Of a stretch of DNA of 64,000 nt, positions 32,886 through 40,361 are shown piece after piece. Positions within the stretch are counted from its first letter, which is position 1, and each line of letters opens with the position of its first letter. The notes beneath the pieces are model-generated. The model was given only the letters and a program-made list of their open reading frames with translations. It searched no databases and had not been told where the DNA came from. The DNA comes from CAWBOY01 sp963790585 (lineage in GTDB: Bacteria > Planctomycetota > Planctomycetia > Gemmatales > Gemmataceae), in the NCBI GenBank assembly GCA_963790585.1, contig CAWBOY010000003.1:1-64000 (forward strand), read 5' to 3'. A program made the position numbers and the translations under genes.

Positions 32886-34159
32886 ACCTCCTTGCTGTCG
32901 GTTGCAGCTATCGCACCACGCCCGTCGAAGTCCGGGAGAAACTGGCGATTCCCGAAGCGGATCTCGGCCGCGCTCTGAGTTTCCTGGCCGAGCGGCTGGA
33001 ATGCGAAGCCGTCATTTTGAGCACCTGCAACCGTGTCGAGCTTTATTTGGGCCGTTTCGATCCGGCGGCCGCAGCTCTCGACGGCGAGACCGTGGCCGCG
33101 CTGTTGGCTGAGTACCATGGCCTGCGGCTTGACGAGGTCAGGCCGCATCTTTACGTGCATCAGCAAGCGGCGGCCGTTCGGCACCTTTTCCGAGTCGCCG
33201 CCAGTCTCGATAGCCTGATCGTCGGCGAGGGGCAGATAGCGGGCCAGGTCAAAAAGGCTTATGAAAAAGCCCAGGAATGCGACAGCCTCGGCGCTCTGCT
33301 GCACGCTTTGATGCGCCAAGCCCGCCAGGTGGCGCGGCGCGTGCGCACCGACACGGGAATATCGCGCGGGCATGTGTCGGTCTCGAGCGCTGCGGTTGAT
33401 TACGTCCGCCAGGTGTTCGATCATTTCGGGGACAAGACAATCCTCGTCATCGGCGCTGGCAAAATGGGCGAGCTGACGTTGCGGCACCTCCGCCAGCTGA
33501 AGCCGAAACAAATCTTCGTGACGAATCGCAGCCCGGAGAAGGCTCGCACCGTGGCCGAAGGCTGCGGCGGCGAAGCTGTCGCCTGGGAGAAGCTCGACGA
33601 TCTGCTTGCTCGTGTCGACATCGTCTTGAGCACGACCGGAGCGCCCGAGCCGATTGTCACGCTCGAGCGCTATCGCAAGATCGCGGCGCGCCGGACTGGT
33701 GGTAGAATCGTCATACTCGACATCGCTGTGCCGCGTGATTTCGACCCGCGGATTCACGATGGCGACACGACGTGCCTCTTCAACATTGACGATCTCAAAA
33801 GGACCAGGGAATCGACGCTCGCCGATCGGATGAGGCACGTCGCGCCGGCGGAAGCGATCGTCGAACAGGAGGCAGCGCAGTTCCTCGCGGACTGGGCCCG
33901 GCGCCGCAATGGCCCCGTGATCGCCCGGCTCCGCCAGGATTTCGAGCACAAGCGCCAGGAAGTCGTGTCCGACTTGCTACGCCGGCTCAACGGCAAGCTG
34001 ACCGACGCGGATAAAAAGCAGATCGAAGGGGCTTTTTCCTTGTTACAGAATCGCTTCCTGCACGGCCCCATCGCGGCCTTAGCGGAGGATAGTCACGCGC
34101 CAGCCGAAGGGCACACGCTGCTTGACGCGCTGAGAAAGCTGTTCCGATTGAAGGAATAA
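32882..34159 (+). CDS. hemA: Glutamyl-tRNA reductase
   Basis: 425 residues from the ATG at 32882 that overlaps the upstream stop. N-terminal G-C-S-Y-R-T-T-P-V, catalytic Cys49 in L-S-T-C-N-R-V-E-L-Y, G-E-G-Q-I-A-G-Q, and the NADPH site V-I-G-A-G-K-M-G-E are all intact. It reduces Glu-tRNA to glutamate-1-semialdehyde, the first step of C5 tetrapyrrole synthesis. Translational coupling with the CcsA/HemX-like gene suggests post-transcriptional control. Confidence 0.97.
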   Translation: MNLLAVGCSYRTTPVEVREKLAIPEADLGRALSFLAERLECEAVILSTCNRVELYLGRFDPAAAALDGETVAALLAEYHGLRLDEVRPHLYVHQQAAAVRHLFRVAASLDSLIVGEGQIAGQVKKAYEKAQECDSLGALLHALMRQARQVARRVRTDTGISRGHVSVSSAAVDYVRQVFDHFGDKTILVIGAGKMGELTLRHLRQLKPKQIFVTNRSPEKARTVAEGCGGEAVAWEKLDDLLARVDIVLSTTGAPEPIVTLERYRKIAARRTGGRIVILDIAVPRDFDPRIHDGDTTCLFNIDDLKRTRESTLADRMRHVAPAEAIVEQEAAQFLADWARRRNGPVIARLRQDFEHKRQEVVSDLLRRLNGKLTDADKKQIEGAFSLLQNRFLHGPIAALAEDSHAPAEGHTLLDALRKLFRLKE

Positions 34160-34291
34160 TTCGGAACGAGCGGCGCACGAAGTAAGCACTTCCGGTCGAA
34201 ATGAGCCGCGCACGAAGTAAGCGGGTCGAGTTAGCGCACTTAATTTGTTATGTGTTTCTGGTGTCCTGAATCGGAAGTTCGTTCATTAGTA

Positions 34292-34385
34292 GCAAGCCGT
34301 GGCCGGGGTCGGTATTCCGACCCCGGTTTGGCCCTAGCGGCTTCTGAGAACCGGGGTCGGAGTACCGACCCCGGCCACGGCTTGC
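34292..34385. repeat. 37-bp inverted repeat with nested palindromic arms
   Basis: Arms 34292-34328 and 34349-34385 pair almost perfectly (GCAAGCCGTGGCCGGGGTCG start). Each arm also contains CCGGGGTCGG...CCGACCCCGG, so it can fold alone. It lies between hemA and the epimerase and may end hemA transcription. On either side are copies of CGCACGAAGTAAGC and its complement. Confidence 0.8.
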
Positions 34386-34468
34386 AAACGGTGTAAAGGA
34401 ATTTCCGACCCGGGACACTACAACGCTCGCTTACTTCGTGCGCGGCTCGCTGGGGTTACGTTTCTGTC

Positions 34469-35083
34469 ATGACCACGTCACTCATCACCGGAGGCGCAGG
34501 CTTCATCGGCAGCCATCTGGCCGAGGCGTTGTTCGCGCGCGGTCACCGTGTCATCGTGCTCGATGATCTCTCCACAGGTCAACTCGAAAATCTCAGCGCC
34601 GTGCGGGACCATCCCGGCCTGCAAGTCGTCATCGATAGCATCGCCAAGGAAGCGACGTTGACAGGGTTGATCGACCAGGCGGATGAGATTTACCACCTTG
34701 CCGCCGTCGTTGGCGTGCGGCTCGTTATGGACGAACCCGGACTCACGGTCTCGACTAATCTCGGGCCGACGGAATTGATTCTCCGTCACCTGGCTTCGCA
34801 CCCGAAACCGCTTTTTCTCGCCAGCACGAGCGAGGTCTACGGCAAGAATCCGAAGATGCCGCTCAATGAAGATGACGACCTCGTCCTCGGGCCGACGACG
34901 CGCAGCCGCTGGGTCTATGCCGCAAGCAAGGCACTGGATGAATACCTCGCCCTGGCCCAGCATCAGCGCTTTGGTCTGCCGGTGGTCGTCGGCCGATTCT
35001 TCAACGTGGTCGGCCCGCGCCAGGTCGGGCGCTATGGCATGGTCTTGCCGCGCTTCATCGATCAGGCGCTAGCAGGCACAGCG
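34469..35083 (+). CDS. NAD-dependent sugar-nucleotide epimerase/dehydratase, N-terminal part (frameshifted)
   Basis: Extended SDR fold: G-G-A-G-F-I-G-S-H-L at the N-terminus, D-D-L-S-T-G, catalytic S-T-S-E-V-Y-G with the Y-x3-K as Y-A-A-S-K. This branch includes UDP-glucuronate decarboxylases and GDP-mannose or UDP-glucose epimerases; the exact substrate cannot be decided. The frame leaves homology at an extra C at 35084; the remainder is in the next frame. Confidence 0.85.
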
Positions 35084-35084
35084 C

Positions 35085-35432
35085 CTCCAAGTCCACGACG
35101 ACGGCCAACAAATCCGCTGCTTCGCCCACGTCGCCGACGTCGTCGAAGGCGTGATCCAGCTCATGCAATGTCCCGAAGCACGAGGCCGCGTGTTTAACCT
35201 GGGAAGTGACATTCCCGTAACAATCCGCGAGCTGGCCGAGACGGTCACGCGCCTGATCGACCCCAAATTGCCGATCGAACACATCCCCTACGACCAGGTC
35301 TTCCGCCGCGGCTTTGAGGATATTCGGTTGCGCGTGCCGGACCTCACGCGCGTGCGCCAGACAATTGGCTATCAGTCACGGCACACATTGGAAGACATTG
35401 TTCGGTCGATATTGGCGAGTAAAGCACACTGA
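35085..35432 (+). CDS. Sugar-nucleotide epimerase/dehydratase, C-terminal part (frameshifted)
   Basis: Reads L-Q-V-H-D-D-G-Q-Q-I-R-C-F-A-H-V-A-D-V-V-E, then the SDR tail G-R-V-F-N-L-G-S-D-I-P-V-T-I-R-E-L. It is the direct continuation of 34469-35083; joining the frames gives a protein of about 320 residues. An in-frame start-like codon occurs at 35151, but no ribosome-binding site, so it is not an independent gene. Confidence 0.82.
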   Translation, partial: LQVHDDGQQIRCFAHVADVVEGVIQLMQCPEARGRVFNLGSDIPVTIRELAETVTRLIDPKLPIEHIPYDQVFRRGFEDIRLRVPDLTRVRQTIGYQSRHTLEDIVRSILASKAH

Positions 35433-35450
35433 AAGGCGATCATCAACACC

Positions 35451-35744
35451 ATGACGACAGCCGTTGCCTACCTGCTCGTGGTCGTCCTAATCAGTCTCGT
35501 TTGTTTCCTCGCTTACGGATGGGATAAACGGCAAGCCATCAACGCCGGTCGCCGGCTGCCTGAGAACACTTTGCATCTACTTGCCTTCTTGGGAGGCTGG
35601 CCTGGAGCGATTCTGGGCCAGCGATTCTTTCATCATAAGACACGAAAAATAAGCTTCTTGATTGTGTTCTGGATCGTCGTTGTTTTACACTTAACGATCG
35701 TAGGGTTCGTGGGATATGCTGTAATCACGTCGCACAGTGAGTGA
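35451..35744 (+). CDS. DUF1294 small membrane protein
   Basis: 97 residues. Two membrane helices flank the signature W-D-K-R-Q-A-I-N-A-G-R-R-L-P-E-N-T-L-H, then L-G-G-W-P-G-A-I-L-G-Q-R-F-F-H-H-K-T-R-K, the DUF1294 pattern. Family function is unknown. It follows the epimerase by 18 bp. Confidence 0.85.
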   Translation: MTTAVAYLLVVVLISLVCFLAYGWDKRQAINAGRRLPENTLHLLAFLGGWPGAILGQRFFHHKTRKISFLIVFWIVVVLHLTIVGFVGYAVITSHSE

Positions 35745-35887
35745 GTGCCTCTCCGAAAAGTGGGTATAGCTACCCCCACGTATTCCGCCATAGGATGCGT
35801 CAACCAGACGGGTATACAAATAGGCTGCATCTTGAATGATGCCGTAAATCGTTCCTGAGCGCGTCGGTTCGCCGGAGAGGACTGAGG

Positions 35888-36181
35888 ATGACCATCACGA
35901 TTACACTTGCAGACGAGCTCGTTGCCCAAATGGAGAACGGTGCGACGAAGCAACATCTCAGCGTGGAGCAATACGCGATCACCATTTTGAAAGCGGCGAT
36001 GGAAGAATCCGACTCTATCACCCCGCAGAAAGCTGTCACCAATATTCAAGCCACTGCGCCGAATCCTTCTCAGGTCAGAGCCGCCACGGCAAATCTGGCC
36101 TACGTGCTGCGCACTGCGCCTGAAGATCCGAGCTTCGATCTAGCGAGTTGGAACCGCCAGTGGTCGGGTGTCAACAAATAG
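35888..36181 (+). CDS. Small hypothetical protein with antitoxin-like N-terminus
   Basis: 97 residues from ATG 35888, preceded by GGAGAGGA. The first 45 residues (I-T-I-T-L-A-D-E-L-V-A-Q-M, then a helix ending in I-L-K-A-A-M-E-E) resemble ribbon-helix-helix-type antitoxins. The rest is low-complexity. No toxin gene is immediately beside it. Function uncertain. Confidence 0.5.
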   Translation: MTITITLADELVAQMENGATKQHLSVEQYAITILKAAMEESDSITPQKAVTNIQATAPNPSQVRAATANLAYVLRTAPEDPSFDLASWNRQWSGVNK

Positions 36182-36435
36182 ACGCAGCCCTTTTGGTTTC
36201 CTTTTAGGTTAGCCCTTTTGGTTTTGGATGAATGCCGTTGAGTTAAGGAAGATTTGGACTCTGGGGCCTATTAAACCCGGTAAAACGGCGTGTTTCGACG
36301 CAGAACGGAGCTAGCAGTCCTTGGCTGGTTTCCTTAACTTAATGGCATTCCTTCGTGGCACCTTTTCTCTCCCGATCGCGGCCACCCTGAAGACCGTATG
36401 TCTTAATGCTTCACCATTATGTCGCTGGGGTTACA
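36182..36435. other. Non-coding gap with a direct repeat
   Basis: CCCTTTTGGTTT appears twice near 36187-36220. I see no gene or strong hairpin here. Confidence 0.4.
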
Positions 36436-37344
36436 ATGCCGATCGCCGTCATGTGTCCGAGTTGTGGTCACAGCGGACGAACTGCGGATGCGTATGTTGG
36501 ACGAACTGTCCGGTGCAAAAAATGCTCAGCGGAATTCCGGGTTTCACCGGCTTTCAAGGAAGACGCATCGATTGAACCAGCCAAGATTGCGAGCGCAACA
36601 ACGGTACCATTACCACAAACCCGTAACCCATTTCCACGCGACCCGCTGGCCTATGCCCGCGATCGTGGGCATGCGGAGTTTCCGTGCCTCTCGAAGACCT
36701 ATTCTCCCGGCAGTCGCGTGCCGTGCGCGGATTTCTCGCCATGGCTCTACGAACGTATTCGTGCCGATGACGCGGACACAATCGCTGACTTTGTGTGGAG
36801 CATCGTTCAAGCGAACCCCGGCGCTGGTGCAGGCGACGAGGTATTCCGCAAACATTGGAAAGACCTCGCCAATCGGATTCTCGGTTTCCGGTTAGACCGA
36901 TATCTTCGCATCGAAACGCCAGAAACCTACATCGAATTGCGGGCCGCGTTGGTGCTGATCCTACTCCACGACAACTTTGGTGGCTTCGTCATGGCGGGCG
37001 ATGCGGCGCGCTATCTCGCCACCGTTATGCTACCCTACGTTTTCAAAACAATCGATGAGGCGGAACTAATCACTCGCGCGAACTGGTTCATTCGCCACAT
37101 GCGAAAGGACACGCCATTCTGGCAAGACTTTCCGCTCTTCGAGCCATCGGCCTTCGATTCCTGGACGCAAGCCAGACCGAAAGAAGTGACAGAATTCTGC
37201 CAAATCCTGCGAACGCTACCGCTGGCAACTCGGAAACGTTTCTTTGACATCCCCTCCCCCAACGACACGCGCCAACAACGGGAGGCCAGCCGGTGGACCA
37301 AGCCACGTCCTATGGCACAAGAAAGCGCGGCATCGACGCCGTAG
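36436..37344 (+). CDS. Zinc-ribbon protein with uncharacterised helical C-terminal domain
   Basis: 302 residues from ATG 36436 (frame open from 36406). C-P-S-C-G-H-S ... V-R-C-K-K-C is an MJ0042-like zinc ribbon (residues about 6-35). After a linker comes a 200-residue soluble helical domain (L-Y-E-R-I-R-A-D-D-A-D-T-I-A-D-F-V) that I do not recognise. There is no membrane helix, unlike the zinc-ribbon protein at 8162. It overlaps the next gene by 52 bp. Confidence 0.7.
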   Translation: MPIAVMCPSCGHSGRTADAYVGRTVRCKKCSAEFRVSPAFKEDASIEPAKIASATTVPLPQTRNPFPRDPLAYARDRGHAEFPCLSKTYSPGSRVPCADFSPWLYERIRADDADTIADFVWSIVQANPGAGAGDEVFRKHWKDLANRILGFRLDRYLRIETPETYIELRAALVLILLHDNFGGFVMAGDAARYLATVMLPYVFKTIDEAELITRANWFIRHMRKDTPFWQDFPLFEPSAFDSWTQARPKEVTEFCQILRTLPLATRKRFFDIPSPNDTRQQREASRWTKPRPMAQESAASTP

Positions 37345-37844
37345 AATCCGCCAAGTTGCTTCTACAAAGCGGGCTACTCGTTCAGTCACATGATCCGCGG
37401 GGTGGGCATCAACGAATGACAGTTAAAGAACTAACGGAGTTTCTGAGACAACAGGGTGTGGAGGATGTGAAGGGAAGGCGGAAAGTTAATCTCATCAACA
37501 AGGCGATGGAACGTTGTCCCGAAGCGGTTGCGGACAAAGCAAAGGGTTTATGTCTCGCGCGCCTTGCGCCTCAGTATGTAGTAGCGGCGGTCTGGGCTCA
37601 CGAGCACATTGACCACTCGGTGCCGTTCTTTCAGGCTTGGCTCGGCTTCGCTTTTGAGAATTGGACCCCCGTAAGTAAGGACAGGTTTGAACAAATCACA
37701 CCATCCCCTCATCGAGGACTTATGGCCGAGGGAATGTTCGGGCCAAATTCTCTGCCAACAAAGAAAAATGTGTCAGGTTTGGGGTCACCTAATTTTCACA
37801 TATGCTTCGCTTCAAGACGTAATTTTGATGCCAAGCATTTATGA
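37293..37844 (+). CDS. Hypothetical protein with SAP-like helix pair, probably truncated
   Basis: 183 residues. M-T-V-K-E-L-T-E-F-L-R-Q-Q-G-V-E-D-V-K-G and the following helix resemble a SAP DNA-binding motif (about residues 42-75). The C-terminal 35 residues come from sequence containing GTCAGGTTTGGGGTC and AACCTGATCCC, a degenerate version of the RAYT element arms, so the natural end has probably been replaced. It overlaps the upstream zinc-ribbon gene. Confidence 0.5.
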   Translation: MDQATSYGTRKRGIDAVESAKLLLQSGLLVQSHDPRGGHQRMTVKELTEFLRQQGVEDVKGRRKVNLINKAMERCPEAVADKAKGLCLARLAPQYVVAAVWAHEHIDHSVPFFQAWLGFAFENWTPVSKDRFEQITPSPHRGLMAEGMFGPNSLPTKKNVSGLGSPNFHICFASRRNFDAKHL

Positions 37845-37897
37845 ATCTAAACCTGATCCCTTTTGTCCTGTATAACTCTGCCATTCCACTCTTAAGC

Positions 37898-39076
37898 ATG
37901 ACGACCACGAGGCGAACTTGGGAACCCCTCAAACGGTGGAAAGCAATGATTGATAATGATAGCGCTCTGTCAGTTTTGCGAGATGAATTTCTCGCAGCTT
38001 CACGCCAGGGACCAAAACTCTATCATGCAACATTTCGGTTCGCCGGAATTACCAAGTTTCAGCCCTACAAAGTTCCTCGACATTGCGGAGGGCCTTGCAT
38101 CATGGGGTTGATGGACGGATGCGAAGTTGCCTATTTTTTCCGCGAGCCCGGCGCAGATTTTTGCCGAAATCAGTTAAATGAGTTCCACCGACTTGCCGAG
38201 GCCACCGTTCGTTGTGTGGATATGTCCTCAATACCGCCGTATCCCTCGGATAGCCGACTCTATCTTCGCGGTACCGCTGAGCGTGGAGACTTAAAAGAAC
38301 AATGGCTGAGTGCCCTTTATCGCATTTCGTGGCATCTGAGCGGACCGATCCTACGCGCTGAACCGAGCATCCACGATCGATGGGTTGGAAGCGAGATGTC
38401 GTTCGCCAGGCACTTGTTGGACGAATGCACAGATGGAATTCGGTGGACGGTATGCGTTCCCCTCTCTCCAGACATCTTCCTCGCGTCCGCTCTGGCTGTC
38501 GATTTTCTTAGGGCGCGTTCCGGCGGTGATCGCCTCTTCGTTGATGACATTGATAGCTTTCAGAAGGTCCGCGACGTCACTCCTCAGATGGTTGCTGATG
38601 TTCTACCGAATGGTTTTCTCAACTGCTCTGAAGAACAGGTTCAGGTAGCTCTCGAACAAATTCTCAGTGTCCCATTTCACAAGAAAGATTGGGGTGGAGA
38701 GATCAACGATCTTTATACATCAAACGTCATGGTTCGCGGTCGTCGGCGCGACACAGCGTTCTTGCTCAAGGGGCCGGGAATCGGCCAAAAGGAGATGCAT
38801 ATTGCCGATTGCGGAAAACGCGGAGACCAGCTTGTTCGACTTTTCGACACCCCGGCTCAACTATATGTCGTTCAGTACGTTGGTCCAATCGCCGATCTTT
38901 TGATCAAGGATGTGAAAGGCAAGGCTGCTGGCAAGAAGGTCCAATTTGTGATCATGGATGGACAGGATACAGCAAGGGTTTTGCGCGCCTACGGCAGGCT
39001 CTGTGTCAGACCAAGGATCGGGCAAAGGGGCAGGAAGTCGGAGGTTCAAATCCTCACGCCCCAACCTGAAAACTAA
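37898..39076 (+). CDS. Hypothetical protein with possible restriction-endonuclease-like C-terminal domain
   Basis: 392 residues from ATG 37898; the frame is open from 37841, but the extra residues derive from an element arm. The N-terminal 220 residues are unknown. Residues around 270-370 (E-I-N-D-L-Y-T-S-N-V ... G-K-R-G-D-Q-L-V-R-L-F ... Q-L-Y-V-V-Q-Y-V-G-P-I-A-D, then V-I-M-D-G-Q-D-T-A-R-V-L) recall a PD-(D/E)XK-type arrangement, a tentative call. The last 25 residues are read from a tRNA 3'-end remnant, so the true C-terminus is lost or chimeric. Confidence 0.55.
   Translation: MTTTRRTWEPLKRWKAMIDNDSALSVLRDEFLAASRQGPKLYHATFRFAGITKFQPYKVPRHCGGPCIMGLMDGCEVAYFFREPGADFCRNQLNEFHRLAEATVRCVDMSSIPPYPSDSRLYLRGTAERGDLKEQWLSALYRISWHLSGPILRAEPSIHDRWVGSEMSFARHLLDECTDGIRWTVCVPLSPDIFLASALAVDFLRARSGGDRLFVDDIDSFQKVRDVTPQMVADVLPNGFLNCSEEQVQVALEQILSVPFHKKDWGGEINDLYTSNVMVRGRRRDTAFLLKGPGIGQKEMHIADCGKRGDQLVRLFDTPAQLYVVQYVGPIADLLIKDVKGKAAGKKVQFVIMDGQDTARVLRAYGRLCVRPRIGQRGRKSEVQILTPQPEN
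39036..39066 (+). pseudogene. 3' fragment of a tRNA gene (T-arm and acceptor strand), possible attachment-site scar
   Basis: GGAGG-TTCAAAT-CCTCA forms a T-arm with a canonical seven-base loop (one G-A mismatch), followed by CGCCCCA, a discriminator A and CC. No D-arm, anticodon arm or matching TGGGGCG strand precedes it, so it is only the last third of a tRNA. Such 3' fragments are left by tRNA-targeting integrases. Confidence 0.6.
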
Positions 39077-39118
39077 CCCGATTCGCGCGAAATAAGGCTA
39101 TACGACAACGACCCAGGC

Positions 39119-39505
39119 TCACCAGACGCGAGAGACGCCGTAGAACTCGAAAGCCGAATCGGCAGAAACAAGCGCTAGACTCTCGACCAGCGCCGTGCAG
39201 GCGATCAAACGATCGAAGGGATCTTTATGGTGGAGCGGCAGGCTTGTCAGGGGTTCAATGTGGTCTGGCTCTAGTTGAAGCAAATGGATGTCGTTGGCGA
39301 TCAATTCGGCCGGAAACAGGTCCGCGAAAGGCTTCGGGAGAGGCAGCTTTCCAAGGCAAACCTTGGGGGCAATCTCTAGCAGGGAAATCGGCGACAGCCA
39401 TCGCTCGTTCGCTGGATCCGTCAAGACTGCTTTGGCAGTTGTAGACATTCTGCGGTCGTTTCCAAGGAACCACAGCAAGGCGCAGGTGTCGAGCAACAGC
39501 CTCAT
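39119..39505 (-). CDS. vapC: VapC-type PIN-domain toxin
   Basis: 128 residues. Acidic PIN residues are D6 (L-L-L-D-T-C-A), a central E (S-L-L-E-I-A), D in H-H-K-D-P-F-D-R-L-I, and a terminal S-A-D. The H-x2-D-P-F-D-R motif is typical of this branch of Mg-dependent ribonucleases. Its ATG overlaps the antitoxin stop by 4 bp, giving a standard type II module. Targets in this host are unknown. Confidence 0.9.
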   Translation of the reverse strand: MRLLLDTCALLWFLGNDRRMSTTAKAVLTDPANERWLSPISLLEIAPKVCLGKLPLPKPFADLFPAELIANDIHLLQLEPDHIEPLTSLPLHHKDPFDRLIACTALVESLALVSADSAFEFYGVSRVW

Positions 39506-39759
39506 TCCATGTACTCCCGCAAGTCCTCCAAGGGGGCCTTGAAGTCATCTGGGACGGCCAAACCGGGAACAGTCCCGGCGCGAGGAACTCCCGTCACCGG
39601 CGGTCGTGGCCGAAACGGGCGCTGCCGAATCGACGGCACAAATGTCAACTGAGCAACCGGGCGGTCGTTCTCGGTAATCGTGACGACCTGCCCTGCCGAT
39701 AAGCGATGTACCAGCTCTGTAAGGTTGGACTGAGCTTCTTGCAACGTGATCGTGTTCAT
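39502..39759 (-). CDS. Phd/YefM-type antitoxin
   Basis: 85 residues from ATG 39759 (an upstream start at 39771 is possible). N-terminal M-N-T-I-T-L-Q-E-A-Q-S-N-L-T-E-L is the Phd/YefM DNA-binding and dimerisation region; V-T-I-T-E-N-D-R-P-V-A-Q-L follows. The Pro/Arg-rich C-terminus would wrap the toxin. First gene of the pair, so it likely represses its own operon. Confidence 0.9.
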   Translation of the reverse strand: MNTITLQEAQSNLTELVHRLSAGQVVTITENDRPVAQLTFVPSIRQRPFRPRPPVTGVPRAGTVPGLAVPDDFKAPLEDLREYME

Positions 39760-40137
39760 ACACCCTCCCACCGGCTAGGCCATTATTCTCTACGAAATCT
39801 TACCAAACAGCACGCCAACCTGCGTTTTACTCACCCCCAAAATGAAGATCGCCGTTTGGATAAGTGCCGTCATTGTACAAAATCTGTACAGAGTCCCCCT
39901 CGACCCTGTCCGCTTGGCGGTTGGCAATGCTGACTCTATCTCAGTTTAGCCGTTTCCAAACGCATTCGGGTGGACAGAGCGCGGGAGTTCTGTGTGTGTG
40001 CGTACGCGCAATGCAATCCAGTATGACGGTTCGGAAAGAATGAGATGGCCCGGCGCCGGGAGGAGGTACCACATGCGAATGTTCGCGCGACGGTCCGGGC
40101 CGCAGCGCAAAATCAACGCTGTCAAGTGGTTGTGTTA

Positions 40138-40185
40138 GCCGACCGTCGCGCCAAGGACATGTGCATTCTTGGCGCGACGGTCGGC
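40138..40185. repeat. Dispersed hairpin, GCCGACCGTCGCGCCAA family, copy 1
   Basis: A 17-bp perfect stem with a 14-base loop. A second copy with the same 14-bp arm core (GACCGTCGCGCCAA) is at 54671-54712; a lone half-arm (AGTCGCGCCAAAA) is near 54770. Confidence 0.85.
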
Positions 40186-40190
40186 AAGCA

Positions 40191-40208
40191 ATGTTCCGCG
40201 CGGAACAT
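40191..40208. repeat. Perfect 18-bp palindrome ATGTTCCGCGCGGAACAT
   Basis: Fully self-complementary and 5 bp from the adjacent hairpin. It could bind a symmetric dimer such as a TetR/LacI-type repressor; no nearby regulator gene is obvious. Confidence 0.7.
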
Positions 40209-40361
40209 AGGGGGACCAAGACGGCATTATGCCTCAAGTCAATTCGTCTCCTCGGGAGACTGGCGCAACCGAAAGTGTCCACCCCGGAGCAAGCTGGTGA
40301 GACAGAGCCTCGCAAACGTTGGCAATACTTAACGTCGTTGGCGGACCTAAGAAAGACACTC

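Larger units (their letters stand above)
39760..40361. other. 600-bp non-coding gap with hairpins and a palindrome
   Basis: No gene seen. It contains the GACCGTCGCGCCAA hairpin (40138-40185) and a perfect 18-bp palindrome (40191-40208). The toxin-antitoxin promoter should lie near 39770-39830. Confidence 0.5.

Noticed and set aside
32771..33949. Long minus-strand frame opposite hemA
   Set aside because: Antisense shadow of a well-conserved glutamyl-tRNA reductase with no start signal or domain.
39001..39066. Complete tRNA gene
   Set aside because: Only the T-arm and 3' acceptor strand are present; no anticodon arm or complementary 5' strand.
38689..39069. Plus-strand frame ending in the G-G-S-N-P-H-A-P-T peptide
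   Set aside because: This peptide type is the well-known translation artefact of tRNA 3' ends; the frame is a shadow of the 37898 gene.
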